From Scalesia atractyloides (Eukaryota; Streptophyta; Magnoliopsida; Asterales; Asteraceae), in NCBI GenBank assembly GCA_947069175.1, contig CAMTDV010000003.1:43119606-43183605 (forward strand): 64,000 nucleotides of DNA. The letters are read 5' to 3'. Below, piece by piece: positions 10,536 to 21,116 of this stretch (within the stretch, counting starts at the first letter, position 1; each line of letters begins with the position of its first letter). The notes below the pieces were generated by a model, which saw nothing but the letters and a program-made list of their open reading frames with translations, was not told the DNA's origin and ran no database searches. A program made the translations under genes and the position numbers.

Positions 10536-12712
10536 TCACTTTCGATTTAAATCTTTTTTGCTTCTATACCTTACTAATTTTTTTTTAACTTGAACTTTTT
10601 CTCCCCCTAAATTTGTGCATAGAGATATGAACAAATTATGATACAACAAAAATAAATGAAAAACAGTAAATAGATACGAAGATAGTAGATGCCTAGGAAA
10701 AAACCGAATCATTTTGAGAAGATCCACAAGCACTTGGAAACGTGCGTTGCTAACGGGTTTCGTAAACAAATCCGCCACATTTGCATCAGTGTGGATTTGC
10801 TCAAGCTTGTGAGACCCTTTTCATAGCAATCGCGTATAAAATGAACTTTAATGTTAATGTGCTTTGTTTTGGAGTGGAAAACAGGGTTTTTAACCATTTG
10901 GATTGCGGCATCATTATCACAATAAATCGTGGTGTTTAGATAAGTCAAACCGTAATCTGATGTTGCATCCATAAAACCTGGGAGCAGCAAGCAGATTCTG
11001 TGACATATTCTGCCTCTGCAGTGGAAAGCGAAACCGTCTGAGCTTCTTGCATTGCCACGAAATTAGGCGATCTCCCAGAAATTGGCAACCAGCCGATGTT
11101 GAGCGCATGTCCCTATCGGTACCTCCTAGATTACTGTCAGAGAAAGCAAACTGTTCAACTTCAGAATTTTTAGGATACCAGAGGCCAGAGATGCAGCCCC
11201 TTTGAGGTACCTAAAAATTCGTTTAACTGCATGTAAATGAGAAAGTTTAGGAGTAGCCTGATAACGAGCACACTGGCAGACGGCAAACATGATATCTGGC
11301 CGACTAGCAGTGAGATACATGAGTGATCCAATCATAGAGCGATACATGGTAGGATTAACAGGCGTTCCTTCAGCATCTTCATTTAACAGAGGCCGTTCCG
11401 CTATAGGTGAAGCCATTGGCTTGGAATCTGTAAGCTTGAATTTGGCAAGAACGTCGTGTACGTATTTTCCTTGATGAATGAGTATACCCTGAGGGCTTTG
11501 ACGAACTTGAAGTCCTAAAAACATGGTCATCTCTCCCAATGAGCTCATCTCAAATTTCTTCTTCATGATTTCTTCGAACTCGCGGCACACACCATCATTG
11601 GTGGAACCAAAAATAAATTCATCAACGTAGATTTGGACGAGAATAATGTCCTTATCAACATTTTTGATAAATAGAGTTTGGTTAATAGTTCCACGTGTGT
11701 AATCACGAGCAAGCAGATGCTCCGTAAGAGTAGCGTACCATGCGCGAGGTGCTTGATGCAACCCGTACAATGCTTTGTCTAATTTATAAGCATAATCTGG
11801 CTTGGCAGGATCAGTAAAGCCCGGTGATTGTGCCATGTATATTTCCTCTTTCACCTGCCGTATAGAAACACAGTCTTGACATCCATTTGATAGACAATAA
11901 AGTCCATATAAGATGCGTATGCCAAGAAGATACGTATAGCTTCCAAACGCGTGACAGGTGCATAAACATCATCATAATCCAGTCCTTCAATCAGTCGAAA
12001 CCCTTGGACCACCAGTCTAGCTTTATTTCAAACAATAACTCCAGTGTCATCCTGCTTGTTGTGGAAGACCCAGCGAGTTCCAAGAGCGCGCTTTCCCTGA
12101 GGCAGTTTCACCAGTTGCCAAATGCCAAGTTTTTCAAATTGATTGAGTTCTTCGTGCATGGCATCCACCCAGCCTAGTTCCTGCAAGGCAACATCAATAC
12201 TTTTAGGTTCAATTTGGGAAATAAAGCAAGAATAGAGACATGTATTGATATCCCTAGATTGACTGCCTGTGCGGACAACAGCGTTTATAGGACCAATGAT
12301 ATTCTCAATGGGGTGATCACGCTACAAACGTTGTGGTATTGGTTTAGCAGGAACCAAAACATCGGTTGACAAGTTGGTGACACTAGCTGAAGCAACTCCA
12401 GATGCCTCCCCCTCAACCGAGGCACACTTAGAGAGATGTGGTGAAGAATCCACCGCACAATCGAGGGACTAGGCTCGGGAAACAAGGAGGAGCCTAAAAC
12501 ATCAGGAGGGAGTCCATCATTTGCCGTAGGTGGCTCTAGAGGAGAAACCACATCCTCAGTAAGATTAGGCTGAACATGCGAAGAGATAGATGGGGCATAA
12601 GATTGTGAAGCTGTGGAGGATGGTGGGACAGTGTCATTGAATCCAGGAGGATCTACACTTAGCTTCTTTAGTGTCTCATTTAGCGTGGCAGTGTCAGCGT
12701 CATTGTCGGAAG
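10536..12712 (-). pseudogene. pol: RT and RNase H of copia element B
   Basis: Right part (about 11880-12712): linker and the RT start, with ELGWVDAMHEELNQFEKL and LEAIRIFLAYASYMD. The main RT ORF (11126-11854) holds KLDKALYGLHQAPRAWY, LYLTASRPDIMFAVCQCARY-type motifs and QIYVDEFIFGSTN. The last shows the catalytic YVDD changed to YVDE. RNase H follows (about 10560-11125) in two frames, with YCDNDAAIQMVKNPVFHSKT. Frame breaks near 11870, 11130 and 10990 make it non-functional. The right edge is the GAATG target site (12713-12717) of the gypsy array; the upstream half of pol continues at 30447. Confidence 0.85.
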
Positions 12713-12717
12713 GAATG

Positions 12718-15430
12718 TGTCACACCCTCAATTTCCACTTGCGGAGTTTTACCGCGAGGCGTGTGAACAAACCAGAATCTGAGACACTAGTAACTTCGAA
12801 CGACTCTATATGATTCGTTTATACGTTTTCCAAAAACATTTGTTTAACCATTCATAGTTATTTTCAAATTGTCTTAGTTTGGTTTCAAAGTTTAGCGGAA
12901 GCATTAGTTTCAAAGTTGAGCGGAAGCATTAAAGTAAAGTAACGGTCGCCAACATAAACGCCAAAACTAAAGAAAAACCCAAACAATATTCGTAAATGAG
13001 ACTCGATAAAAAGATGTCTTGATCAATGCAAGTGAGTGCACCTAGAGCTGCTAGCGTCCTGAGAAACATGTAAAGAAACAAGTGTCAACATTAAAGAAGA
13101 GTGAGTTCACAGGTTTTTATAAGTTCATTAGTTCGGTTAAAAGTTTGTTTCCCCCGTTATCCCTAACCCGGGATAACGAAATAGGTCCATTATTCCTAAC
13201 CCGGAATAATAATGTTGTTGGTTCCATTATTCCTAATCCGGAATAATATTGTTGTTGGTTCCATTATTCCTAACCCGGAATAATATTGTTGGTTCGTAAT
13301 TAAGTTCAATGTTAACATATAGGTAGCGAGCCTAAAGTTATGTCACATAAGTGTTCGCGATCGAAGCTGACTGTTGTGCCTCCGTGTTGCCAGGCCTATC
13401 ACTAACCATGGCGAAAGTTAGGCCAAATTATTCACCCGTTGACCATACCCGGTCGGCTAGCGCGACTAGCTCGGGTGGGGCTTGTCGGGCCCAGTAGTAC
13501 TACTTATAATTTCCCCGCTATCTAACCCAATACTAACGATCCGAGAGTTTGTCGAGGACTTCCATGATATAGCTGCTTAGTGACCATAACGTACATTAAC
13601 ATTAACTTAGTTACCGAGTAGTTTAACGACGTTAATCTCGCATAACGTAAAAAGATAGAGTTATAGAATGTATACATGTTTCTCCCCCTGTTGTTTAAAA
13701 CTAGATAAAATAGGGGCCGTGAACTCACCTTTAATTGCTCGGTTAGTGTAACACAGAAGTAGCAAATGATGGGACCGCTAATTGCGTCCTAACATGTCAA
13801 TCGATTTAAAGTTAGTGTATGATCACACTGATACAAACCCTACGCATAACTAACACACAATGCGGCACATATAATAACAAATTCGAAAACACAATCATGC
13901 ATGCAAAGTATTATCATACCAAAATAGTGATCAAACCAACTTATCATAAACGCAAATCAACTCATACAACACTTTGGTACACACGTTCGCAAGTTATCAA
14001 GTTTCAGCTTGTACGCTCATAACTAGGCTGTTTTCGAGGATTTTTATAAAATAGTTCCAACGTTCTAAAAATTCCAATTTTTTTACAGAAGGTGTCAACT
14101 AAACTGTAGAATTTTATTTAAATTTTTCAAGTCCTAACACTTTACCAATTATTCAAAAACATTTATATACTAGGCTGCAGTCAGATTCGTCGCTTTCTGA
14201 CTGCAGTCCACGGGAGAAATTATTTAAAAATCATCGTTCATCCAATTAACAAATTTCCAGTGGGAGTTTCCCAGAAATTCCCGTCTCCAGTTTCCGTACA
14301 AATTTCATGACCCAACCCTCTACAGATTATGAGATCCGACTCGATAAACAACTAACAAATTTTCAGAATTTACACAGCTTCAGTTACTGCACTTAAATGA
14401 CCACTTAAAAATAGCAAACGACCTCAGAAAAATATGAATCCAACGCCATTAGAAGCGTTTTTCAAAAATATACGTTTTAGGCTTTAGAAAATCCACTTTT
14501 TTATAAATAATGACCAAGTTACAGCCAATTGAAGTTGGCTGTAAATACCATTCAGCAACCTGTTTTCGACTTTCATCGCAATAGAACACGCTTAAACGAT
14601 CAAGACTCTAATTAATCATGATCAAGAACAGGTTTATTAGTCACATATCATCATGTACATCAATACTCATGCAAACTCTAATCATATAATATGATTTTTA
14701 TCACAAAACGCAGCCTATGATTCTTGTATTCATCCAAACATCACAATCGCAAAAACTCGCACAATTAACCGAACTAAAACATAAATCATAACAATGATTC
14801 TAACAATACATACAATCATGATCAAGATTTCACAAACCCTAATGTGTTTTGTTAAACAATTAAAATCCTAACCTTGATACGATGAAGATTAGCGAACCGG
14901 GAACGAGATTGGAATCAATCCGGGGATCGAAGAAGTTGCGACCGTGAGAGAGGGGGGGGGCTGCCGTCGGTTTCCTTGAGCTAGGGTTTGTGTTTCTTTT
15001 TTTTTTTGAACGTACACATGCAAGTCCCTATTTATTTAAAACAAGGAAAAGAAAAGAAAGGGGGTGGGGGTGGGCTTGCGGCCGCAAAAGGGGGGGGGGT
15101 TTGGGTCATTAACTTGGGCCTCAAGTTTAAGTTAGTTCCTTGGGCCACAAGGAAGTGAGGTCGACACGTTTCGCGGCTCGGTTCGGTTCGGCTATTTATT
15201 TAATATATATTTTTTTTTATAAACTAATAATCGCGAAATCAAAACATGATATAATAATCCACAAACTTATAAACGTCTACTAACACATAGCACATAATTC
15301 ACTCGATGAGTTCACAAAGTTAGCGTAGTTATTGCGAGCGTGTAATATAAATTCTCCGAATCAAATTAGCGCAGGAATGAATAACCGTGAAGTAGTGCGT
15401 TTAAGATACCTGAAAAACCGGGATGTCACA
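12718..15430 (-). repeat. Left LTR (LTR1) of the Tekay-like array
   Basis: 2713 bp, bounded on plus by TGTCACACCC and GGATGTCACA; on its own strand it runs TGTGACAT to GTGTGACA. Nearly identical to 21117-23830. A TATA-like AAATAAATAGGG (minus) lies near 15030-15040. G-runs occur at about 14950 and 15090. It contains the inverted-repeat minisatellite at 13155-13284. No gene is visible; short ORFs in it are chance. Confidence 0.92.
13155..13284. repeat. 37-bp minisatellite of inverted repeats in LTR1
   Basis: Four dyad units. The first (13155-13178) has arms GTTATCC and GGATAAC. The next three (13189-13210, 13226-13247, 13263-13284) have arms ATTATTCC and GGAATAAT and start exactly 37 bp apart. 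Both arms change together between unit 1 and the rest. The same array is in LTR2 at about 21559-21690, where some units have decayed. Confidence 0.85.
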
Positions 15431-15582
15431 TTATCCCCATGTTGAAAGAATTTTCGTCCCGAAAATTGAGTAAACGCGGTTTAGAATGCAACGCACAAAG
15501 ATTCAGTTTGTTAGCAATGGTACAAGAAATTCCCAGGCTGTCACATCATCCCCATGTTGAAAGAATTTTCGTCCCGAAAATT
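15425..15582 (-). other. Polypurine tract and duplicated LTR edge, copy 1
   Basis: The active tract (minus ATGGGGATAA, 15431-15440) abuts LTR start TGTGACAT. A 43-bp segment covering LTR edge, tract and upstream bases (15425-15467) recurs 115 bp away at 15540-15582 with one mismatch. There the minus strand reads ATGGGGATGA then TGTGACAGCC, a second, apparently older LTR start. Copy 2 has the same at 23825 and 23940. Confidence 0.75.
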
Positions 15583-16460
15583 TAATTGGTGGTAACATTA
15601 GCTTGCTGCTCAGCAGCAAAAAGGTGTGGATATTTGCTTTTCATTTGGTCCTCTCTTTCCCACGTGAACTCCGGTCCACGCTTAGAATCCCAACGAACCT
15701 TAACGATCGGTATCTTACTGTACCTTCGAGTCTTGATCTCACGATCCATGATCTCGATAGGTTGTTCCACAAAGTGCAGTTGTTCATCCACTTGAATCTC
15801 ATCCAATGGAATGACTAGGGTCTCATCTGATAGACACTTCTTCAGATTTGACACGTGAAAAACGTTGTGAACTCCACTGAGTTCGGCAGGAAGGTCTAAT
15901 TGATAAGCTACGGGCCCGATACGCTTCAAGATCACAAATGGGCCTACGTACCATGGGTTTAGTTTGCCTCGTTTCCCAAAACGGATTACACCCTTCCAGG
16001 GTGACACCTTTAGTAGGACGCGGTCGCCTACTTGAAATTCGAGCGGTTTGCGTCGTTGATCAGCGTAGCTATTCTGTCGATCTCGTGCCGCTGCCATGCG
16101 GTTTCTGATTTGCACAATCTTTTCAGTAGCCTCAAGTATCAACTCAGGACCTGTGAGTTGACTATCACCGACTTCTGTGAAGTGACTGCCAAAAGCTGTG
16201 CTCATATCTAAGCGTGTACCCAACGCTTTTTGAAGTGACTGCCAAAAGTTGGACGTGAAACGAGCATCTCTGTCTGAGATGATGGACGTTGGCACTCCGT
16301 GCCGAGAAACTACTTCCTTAATGTAGATGCGAGTCAACCTATCCATCTTATCTGTTTCTTTGATCGCTAGGAAGTGTGCGGACTTAGTTAAACGATCCAC
16401 GATTACCCACATGGTATCGCAACCACCCGGAGTTCGTGGGAGTTTAGTGATAAAGTCCAT
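15582..16460 (-). pseudogene. Integrase with chromodomain-like tail, copy 1 (core deletion)
   Basis: 292 residues against 356 in copy 2. Keeps MDFITKLPRTPGG, the first catalytic Asp (VIVDRLTKSAHF) and the second (IISDRDARFTS), then jumps from DMSTA to EVGDSQLTGPE. The lost 64-codon net segment includes the catalytic Glu region. The junction carries filler identical to nearby sequence. C-terminal GPF/Y-type region (NPWYVGPFVILKRIGPVAYQ), then a chromodomain-like tail with PIVKVRWDSKRGPEFTWERE. Catalytically dead, but it could still bind. One TAG (16461-16463 region) separates it from the RT ORF. Confidence 0.9.
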
Positions 16461-16466
16461 TGAGAT

Positions 16467-18503
16467 CTAATCACATTTCCACACTGGGATCTCAGGTTGT
16501 TGAAGTAGCCCTGATGGCTTTTGGTATTCCACCTTGACTTTCGCATAAGTCAAACACTTGCTCACGTAGGTGGCTATATCCGCTTTCATGTTGGGCCACC
16601 AGTACGCGGCTTTAAGGTCTTGATACATCTTATCTGAACCAGGATGGACAGAGTATCGGGATTTGTGAGCTTCGTCCATAACTAGCTTTCTGAGGTCTCC
16701 GTAGAGAGGTACCCATATACGATTCATGAAATACCGGGCACCACTGGGTTTTACTTCCCAATCGCGTTCCATCTTTCCCACATATTCGGCCTTAATGTTT
16801 CCTTTCTTAACTGCTTCTAGCTGCGCATCGCGCATCTGTTCGGGTAACCCCGAATGAATGGTGAATTGTAATGCTCGTACCCGACGAGGTTTCACGTGCT
16901 CCTTCCTACTGAGGGCATCAGCTACAACGTTAGCCTTACCCGGGTAATACCGAATGGCACATTCATAATCGTTCAGGAGTTCGACCCAGCGACGCTGTCG
17001 CATGTTCAACTCCTTCTTGTCAAAGATATGCTGGAGGCTCCTGTGATCCATGTAGATTGTGCACTTTGTTCCATATAGGTAGTGTCTCCAAATCTTAAGC
17101 GCAAACACCACTGATCCCAATTCCAGGTCATGTGTTGTGTAGTTTTTCTCGTGAACCTTCAATTGTCGGGACTTATACGCGATGACCTTATCACGTTGCA
17201 TAAGTACGCATCCCAACCCCTGAATGGAAGCGTCACAATATACGACAAAATCATCAGTCCCTTCCGACAAGGACAGAATGGGTGCACTGCAAAGTTTCTG
17301 CTTCAGCAATTGAAATGCCGCTTCCTGCGTCACCCAAAGCATACTTAGTGCCTTTCTAGGTGAGAGTGGTAAGCGGTTGCGCGATCTTTGAAAATCCTTC
17401 GATGAAACGTCTTTAGTAACCAGCCAAACCAAAAATTGGCGGATCTCTGTCGGTGTCCTGGGTGCTTCCCAGTTCTTGATAGCATCGATCTTGGCGGGAT
17501 CAACGTGGATACCCTTTTCATTCACGATATGACCGAGGAACTGGACTTCCCGAATCCAGAAATCACACTTTGAAAGCTTGGCATATAGTTTCTCCTGTTG
17601 AAGTAATTCCAGCAATAATCGTAGATGTTCAGCATGTTCTTCTTCACCTTTAGAGTAGATGAGTATGTCATCGATGAACACAATGACAAACTTGTCGAGA
17701 TACGGCTTACACACGCGGTTGATGTGGTCCATGAACACCGCGGGTGCGTTGGTGAGACTGAAGGGCATGACCAAGAACTCATAATGCCCATACCGGGTAC
17801 ATAATGCCGTCTTAGAGATATCCTCCTCCCTGACGCGTAACTGGTGATAATCGGACCGTAGATCAATCTTGGAGTAGTAGCTTGACCCTTGAAGTTGGTC
17901 GAAGAGATCGTCGATGCGAGGTAATGGGTATCGGTTCTTGACGGTAACCTTATTGAGTTCCCTGTAGTCGATGCACATGCGGAAGGTCCCGTCCTTCTTC
18001 TTGACAAAAAAGACCGGAGCTCCCCATGGCGAAGTACTGGGTCGGATAAATCCTTTTTCTAACAATTCTTGAAGTTGGGTAGACAGCTCTTGCAGCTCTG
18101 CTGGAGCCAGGCGGTACGGGGCCTTGGCGATAGGAGTTGCATGGTTTGCCAATTCGATTTCAAACTTCACTTGTCGATGTGTTGGAAGACCAGGTAACTC
18201 CTCTGGAAATACACCGAAAAAATCACGGACGACGGGGATATCTTCTATACGCTTCTCGTCCTTAGGTTGCTCGGTGACCAGTGCGAGCAAAGCGAAGGAG
18301 TTCTTCCTCCAAAGATACTTCTGAGCTTGCATGTAAGAGATGATGTTTGTGACGGCGCCTGCCTTCTCGCCTTGCACCATCAAGACTTCATCGTTAGAGA
18401 GCGGAATACGGATAGATTTCTCGAAGCAGAGAACTTCAGCTCGGACGTCGGATAGCCAGTCCATTCCGGCTACCACGTCAAAACTACCCAGGGTAGTTGT
18501 CAT
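16467..18503 (-). CDS. pol: RT-RNase H polyprotein part, copy 1
   Basis: 678 residues. Begins in the protease tail (DVVAGMDWLSDVRAE). RT holds PYRLAPAELQELSTQLQELL, KKDGTFRMCIDYRELNK, LRSDYHQLRV and the active-site FIDDILIYSK. RNase H holds VVYCDASIQGLGCVLMQ. The integrase zinc-binding start (HKSRYSVHPGSDKMYQDL...) lies at the C-terminus, where the second Cys of the HHCC pair reads Tyr (KCLTYAK; copy 2 has KCLTCAK). About 30 residues between RQFL and EAAFQLLKQ are out of frame and later restored; copy 2 shares this. Copy 1 also has PFSLTNAPA where copy 2 has PFGL. Its start codon overlaps the gag-protease stop by one base. Enzyme activity is doubtful. Confidence 0.85.
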   Translation of the reverse strand: MTTTLGSFDVVAGMDWLSDVRAEVLCFEKSIRIPLSNDEVLMVQGEKAGAVTNIISYMQAQKYLWRKNSFALLALVTEQPKDEKRIEDIPVVRDFFGVFPEELPGLPTHRQVKFEIELANHATPIAKAPYRLAPAELQELSTQLQELLEKGFIRPSTSPWGAPVFFVKKKDGTFRMCIDYRELNKVTVKNRYPLPRIDDLFDQLQGSSYYSKIDLRSDYHQLRVREEDISKTALCTRYGHYEFLVMPFSLTNAPAVFMDHINRVCKPYLDKFVIVFIDDILIYSKGEEEHAEHLRLLLELLQQEKLYAKLSKCDFWIREVQFLGHIVNEKGIHVDPAKIDAIKNWEAPRTPTEIRQFLVWLVTKDVSSKDFQRSRNRLPLSPRKALSMLWVTQEAAFQLLKQKLCSAPILSLSEGTDDFVVYCDASIQGLGCVLMQRDKVIAYKSRQLKVHEKNYTTHDLELGSVVFALKIWRHYLYGTKCTIYMDHRSLQHIFDKKELNMRQRRWVELLNDYECAIRYYPGKANVVADALSRKEHVKPRRVRALQFTIHSGLPEQMRDAQLEAVKKGNIKAEYVGKMERDWEVKPSGARYFMNRIWVPLYGDLRKLVMDEAHKSRYSVHPGSDKMYQDLKAAYWWPNMKADIATYVSKCLTYAKVKVEYQKPSGLLQQPEIPVWKCD

Positions 18504-20007
18504 CAGATCAATGGTAAAGGTGTGACCCGCGAGTTTAAGTTGGCAGCCGGGGTCACATCTACAGATTTACCATCGGCTAGTTCTATGACGTATGGGGTCT
18601 CTAGGGGTTTAGGCGTGAGATTTAGGTTCTTCCTAAAAGACTCAGATATAAAACTCCTATCCGCACCCGTATCAAAAAGTACAGTAGCAAAATGTTCGTT
18701 AAGGGGAAACTTACCGGTGACCACGTTCGAGTCGTTTCTGGCCTCTCCGCGGCCTAGCGTAAATGCACGACCTTTGGCACCTCCTGTGCCACCATTTCCA
18801 TTGTTGTTGTTGTTATTGTTGTTGTTGTGGTTGTTGTGGTTGTGGTTGTTGTTGTTGTTGTTGTTCCCACCATTGTTGTTGTTGTTGCGAAGTTGCGGGC
18901 AGTCTCGCTTGAAATGGGTAGTGCTACCGCACTGATAGCACCCCCGGTTAATACCTTGCTGTTGAATCTGGTGCTGATTTTGATTTTGTCGAGACACGAT
19001 TTCCCCGCGACAATCCCTTGCCTCATGTCCCGTTTTGCCACATCGTTGGCAGCGATTTCCGGCACAAGGGCCGTGATGATGGAGGTTACAACGATTACAT
19101 TGCGGCTTTCGACCCACATAGCCGCTGGTGTTCTGGGTGTTGTTGGCGGACTGATTATTGTGACCCCGATTGTTGTTGAAATTGTTGAACCGTTTCTGGT
19201 TTCCTTGTTGTGGCTGGGCTGACGAAGACTGTCGAGCAGGCGAGTCTTCAAATTTTCTTTTATTATCAGGGACAACTTCAGTTGCACCCCGAGATGGCAA
19301 CTTCGTTTGTTCCACCGCCTTATCGGTGAGTTTGTGCGCCAACCTGATCGCTTGATGTTCCGTCGCAGGGTTACTAGACATCACCATGCCATGGATCTCA
19401 GGGACCAGACCCCCAAGATAAAACTCAAGTCGTTTTTCAATGGTGTTAGCCAGATCGGGACATAGGAACACCAGATCATGATGTTTCGCTGTGTATGCTT
19501 CAATTTCAGATCTCACCAACTTGTGGTTCCATAACGCGTGCTCCAACTGCTGAAATCTGTCCCGCGGACAGTACTCCTCTTTGATTAGGGCCTTAAACTC
19601 GGCCCAGGCCATTGTGTTTGCAGCAATAAGTCCACGCGTTTGGACTTGTGCGTTCCACCAGGTTAATGCCCCATCTTCCAGCGTTGAGGCCGCATACTTG
19701 ACCTTATTGGCCTCAAGGCAATTGCACATCTCGAACACCGATTTGGACTTTTCAATCCAACGGACCAGTCCTATGGGTCCTTCTGCACCCGTGAATTTGT
19801 TCGGTTTTGCATCGAGGAACATCTTGTAGGGGTTAAGACCCGCTCCTGCTGACAGAGGATAAGTAGTCAGCGCGAAAGTCTACTAGCCCAACTATTAGAT
19901 TTTCCCATGAAAATTTAATAATGGTTACCTGCTGGTGGGTTTTGAACACCTGCCAGAGCAGCATTCATGTGTTCTTGGATCATTGCGGCTAATTCCTCAG
20001 GCGTCAT
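18503..20007 (-). CDS. gag: gag-protease of copy 1, two exons
   Basis: Exon 1 is 19929-20007, starting MTPEELAAMIQEHM; exon 2 is 18503-19845. Exon 1 has 79 bases, and the first in-frame ATG of exon 2 lies 23 bases in, so removal of 19846-19928 keeps the frame. Capsid-like region with RWIEKSKSVFEMCN and LEDGALTWWNAQVQTRG. A Cys/His-rich motif (CNRCNLHHHGPC) and two CCHC knuckles, CQRCGKTGHEARDC and CYQCGSTTHFKRDC. A long Asn-rich run encoded by AAC/AAT repeats. Protease motif VLFDTGADRSFIS. The last about 10 residues are out of frame with the protease tail carried by the next ORF. Intact apart from that; the exon structure is predicted, not proved. Confidence 0.82.
19846..19928 (-). other. Predicted 83-bp intron in gag, copy 1
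   Basis: On the minus strand the segment opens CAG|GTAACC and closes CTGTCAGCAG|GA. It is AT-rich at the donor side and has CTGAC, a plant branch-point match, about 25 bases before the acceptor. It contains an in-frame stop soon after the donor. It interrupts a gag frame otherwise continuous from ATG to protease (phase 1). Copy 2 has the same intron and length at 28441-28523. Confidence 0.7.
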
Positions 20008-20297
20008 GTTGAGGTTTCCGCGACGTCCAGTTGCTATTTTAGATCTTCGCAAGACAACATAAACACACACCGATAAGTATATATCCAATATAGTTATCAT
20101 ACTCCATACTTAAATCATCCCTCAAGTTATGTCAACCCAATAAATTAAACAAACAAAAGGAACATTCGATTAAATAAATTGCAACGTCTCACAAAAAGCC
20201 AACCAAACATATCAGTTTAATTATAAAATTTCAAGTTCGAACATAAGTAGAATATAAATAGACTAAAGGAAACAAAAGAGGGGATTGACGAGACGAG

Positions 20298-20912
20298 TCA
20301 GTCTTCAACGTCTCCATCTCCCAAGTCGCTATCGTTGCCGTCATCCTCCGCGGCGTTTCCAGCTTCTACAGCCGGGTCTTCCTCCGGATCCTCCTCTGGA
20401 TCCTCCTCTTCTTCCTCTACCGGCGCTGGAGGGGCCGGTGCTGTTGCGGGTACTGGTACAGGTGCCTGATTCTGCTCTAGTTCTTGAATCCTCCAGCTGG
20501 ACTCAAGAACTCTGTCTTCGAGCCAGTCAGCCCTCGGCTGCTCAGCACGAAGATCTTTAGCTAAAATGTTACGAGCTATCTTATTCTCATATTGCTCTTC
20601 CTCGAGCTCTCCAGTCTTACCCGTTAATTGACGTATCATCCATCCCTGTGCTTTGATAGTTTCCTGCATTCTCTCTAGTTGTTCCTGTTGTTTTCTTATC
20701 ATATCCCTAAGTAGGTCGTCCCCTACCTCTAACGAATTGACCGGTTCGACCGGCATAGCGGTGGTCGGACGGGAGGACGACTCCTCTCCTAGAGCGAGTC
20801 TTTTCCTAGCAGCTGAGCGTGTCTCCACGCCATGAGGTGGTGAGGGTTCGACCATAGGTGCCTTCCCCGGCGCCCTTGGTTGTAGAGGTTTGTCGGATGA
20901 TGATGATGACAT
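20298..20912 (-). CDS. ORF0, extra coiled-coil/acidic protein upstream of gag, copy 1
   Basis: 204 residues, ATG to stop, between primer site and gag. Ser-rich start (MSSSSSDK), a basic patch (ETRSAARKRLA, about 31-41), and a Gln/Glu-rich predicted coiled coil (about 65-150, DMIRKQQEQLERMQETIKAQ). Then an Ala/Pro hinge, and a strongly acidic tail with EEEEEDPEEDPEEDP ending GDGDVED. Conserved in full length in copy 2 with only a few substitutions, although gag of copy 2 is broken. The region between its stop and gag (20008-20297) is AT-rich and non-coding. I do not recognise a family. The acidic tail might suggest nucleic-acid or histone interaction, which is speculation. Confidence 0.72.
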   Translation of the reverse strand: MSSSSSDKPLQPRAPGKAPMVEPSPPHGVETRSAARKRLALGEESSSRPTTAMPVEPVNSLEVGDDLLRDMIRKQQEQLERMQETIKAQGWMIRQLTGKTGELEEEQYENKIARNILAKDLRAEQPRADWLEDRVLESSWRIQELEQNQAPVPVPATAPAPPAPVEEEEEDPEEDPEEDPAVEAGNAAEDDGNDSDLGDGDVED

Positions 20913-21100
20913 TGCCTGTTGGGTTGGTGTAGTTAGTTACGAGTTGCGTGCATCACGATGTACATTTATATCTTACATAAAACATTTGTAGTATAACACA
21001 TAACAAGATATCACAGTTCGGTGCCAACTAAGTCTAGTGTCGTGTAATCAGCTATAGTTTAGGTCTACTTTTAATGCAAACCTGGTTCTCTATTGCTAGA

Positions 21101-21114
21101 GGCTCTGATACCAA
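21101..21114 (-). other. Primer-binding site, copy 1
   Basis: The minus strand reads TTGGTATCAGAGCC, initiator tRNA-Met type, two bases from the LTR2 edge at 21117. Confidence 0.9.
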
Positions 21115-21116
21115 TC

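Noticed and set aside
16461..16466. Programmed stop readthrough between RT and integrase in both Tekay-like copies
   Set aside because: The two copies are duplicates, so a shared TAG is one event, and no readthrough context was evident. More likely an ancestral nonsense change.
18754..19287. Long poly-Val, poly-Thr and poly-Leu open frames on both strands over 18522-19287 (again at 27346-27963)
   Set aside because: They are other-frame readings of the AAC/AAT repeat that encodes the Asn-rich part of Gag.
20285..20560. Plus-strand Pro/Leu/Arg-rich open frame (again at 28879-29154)
   Set aside because: Shadow of ORF0, whose acidic and Ala/Pro codons read as Pro/Leu/Arg on the other strand.
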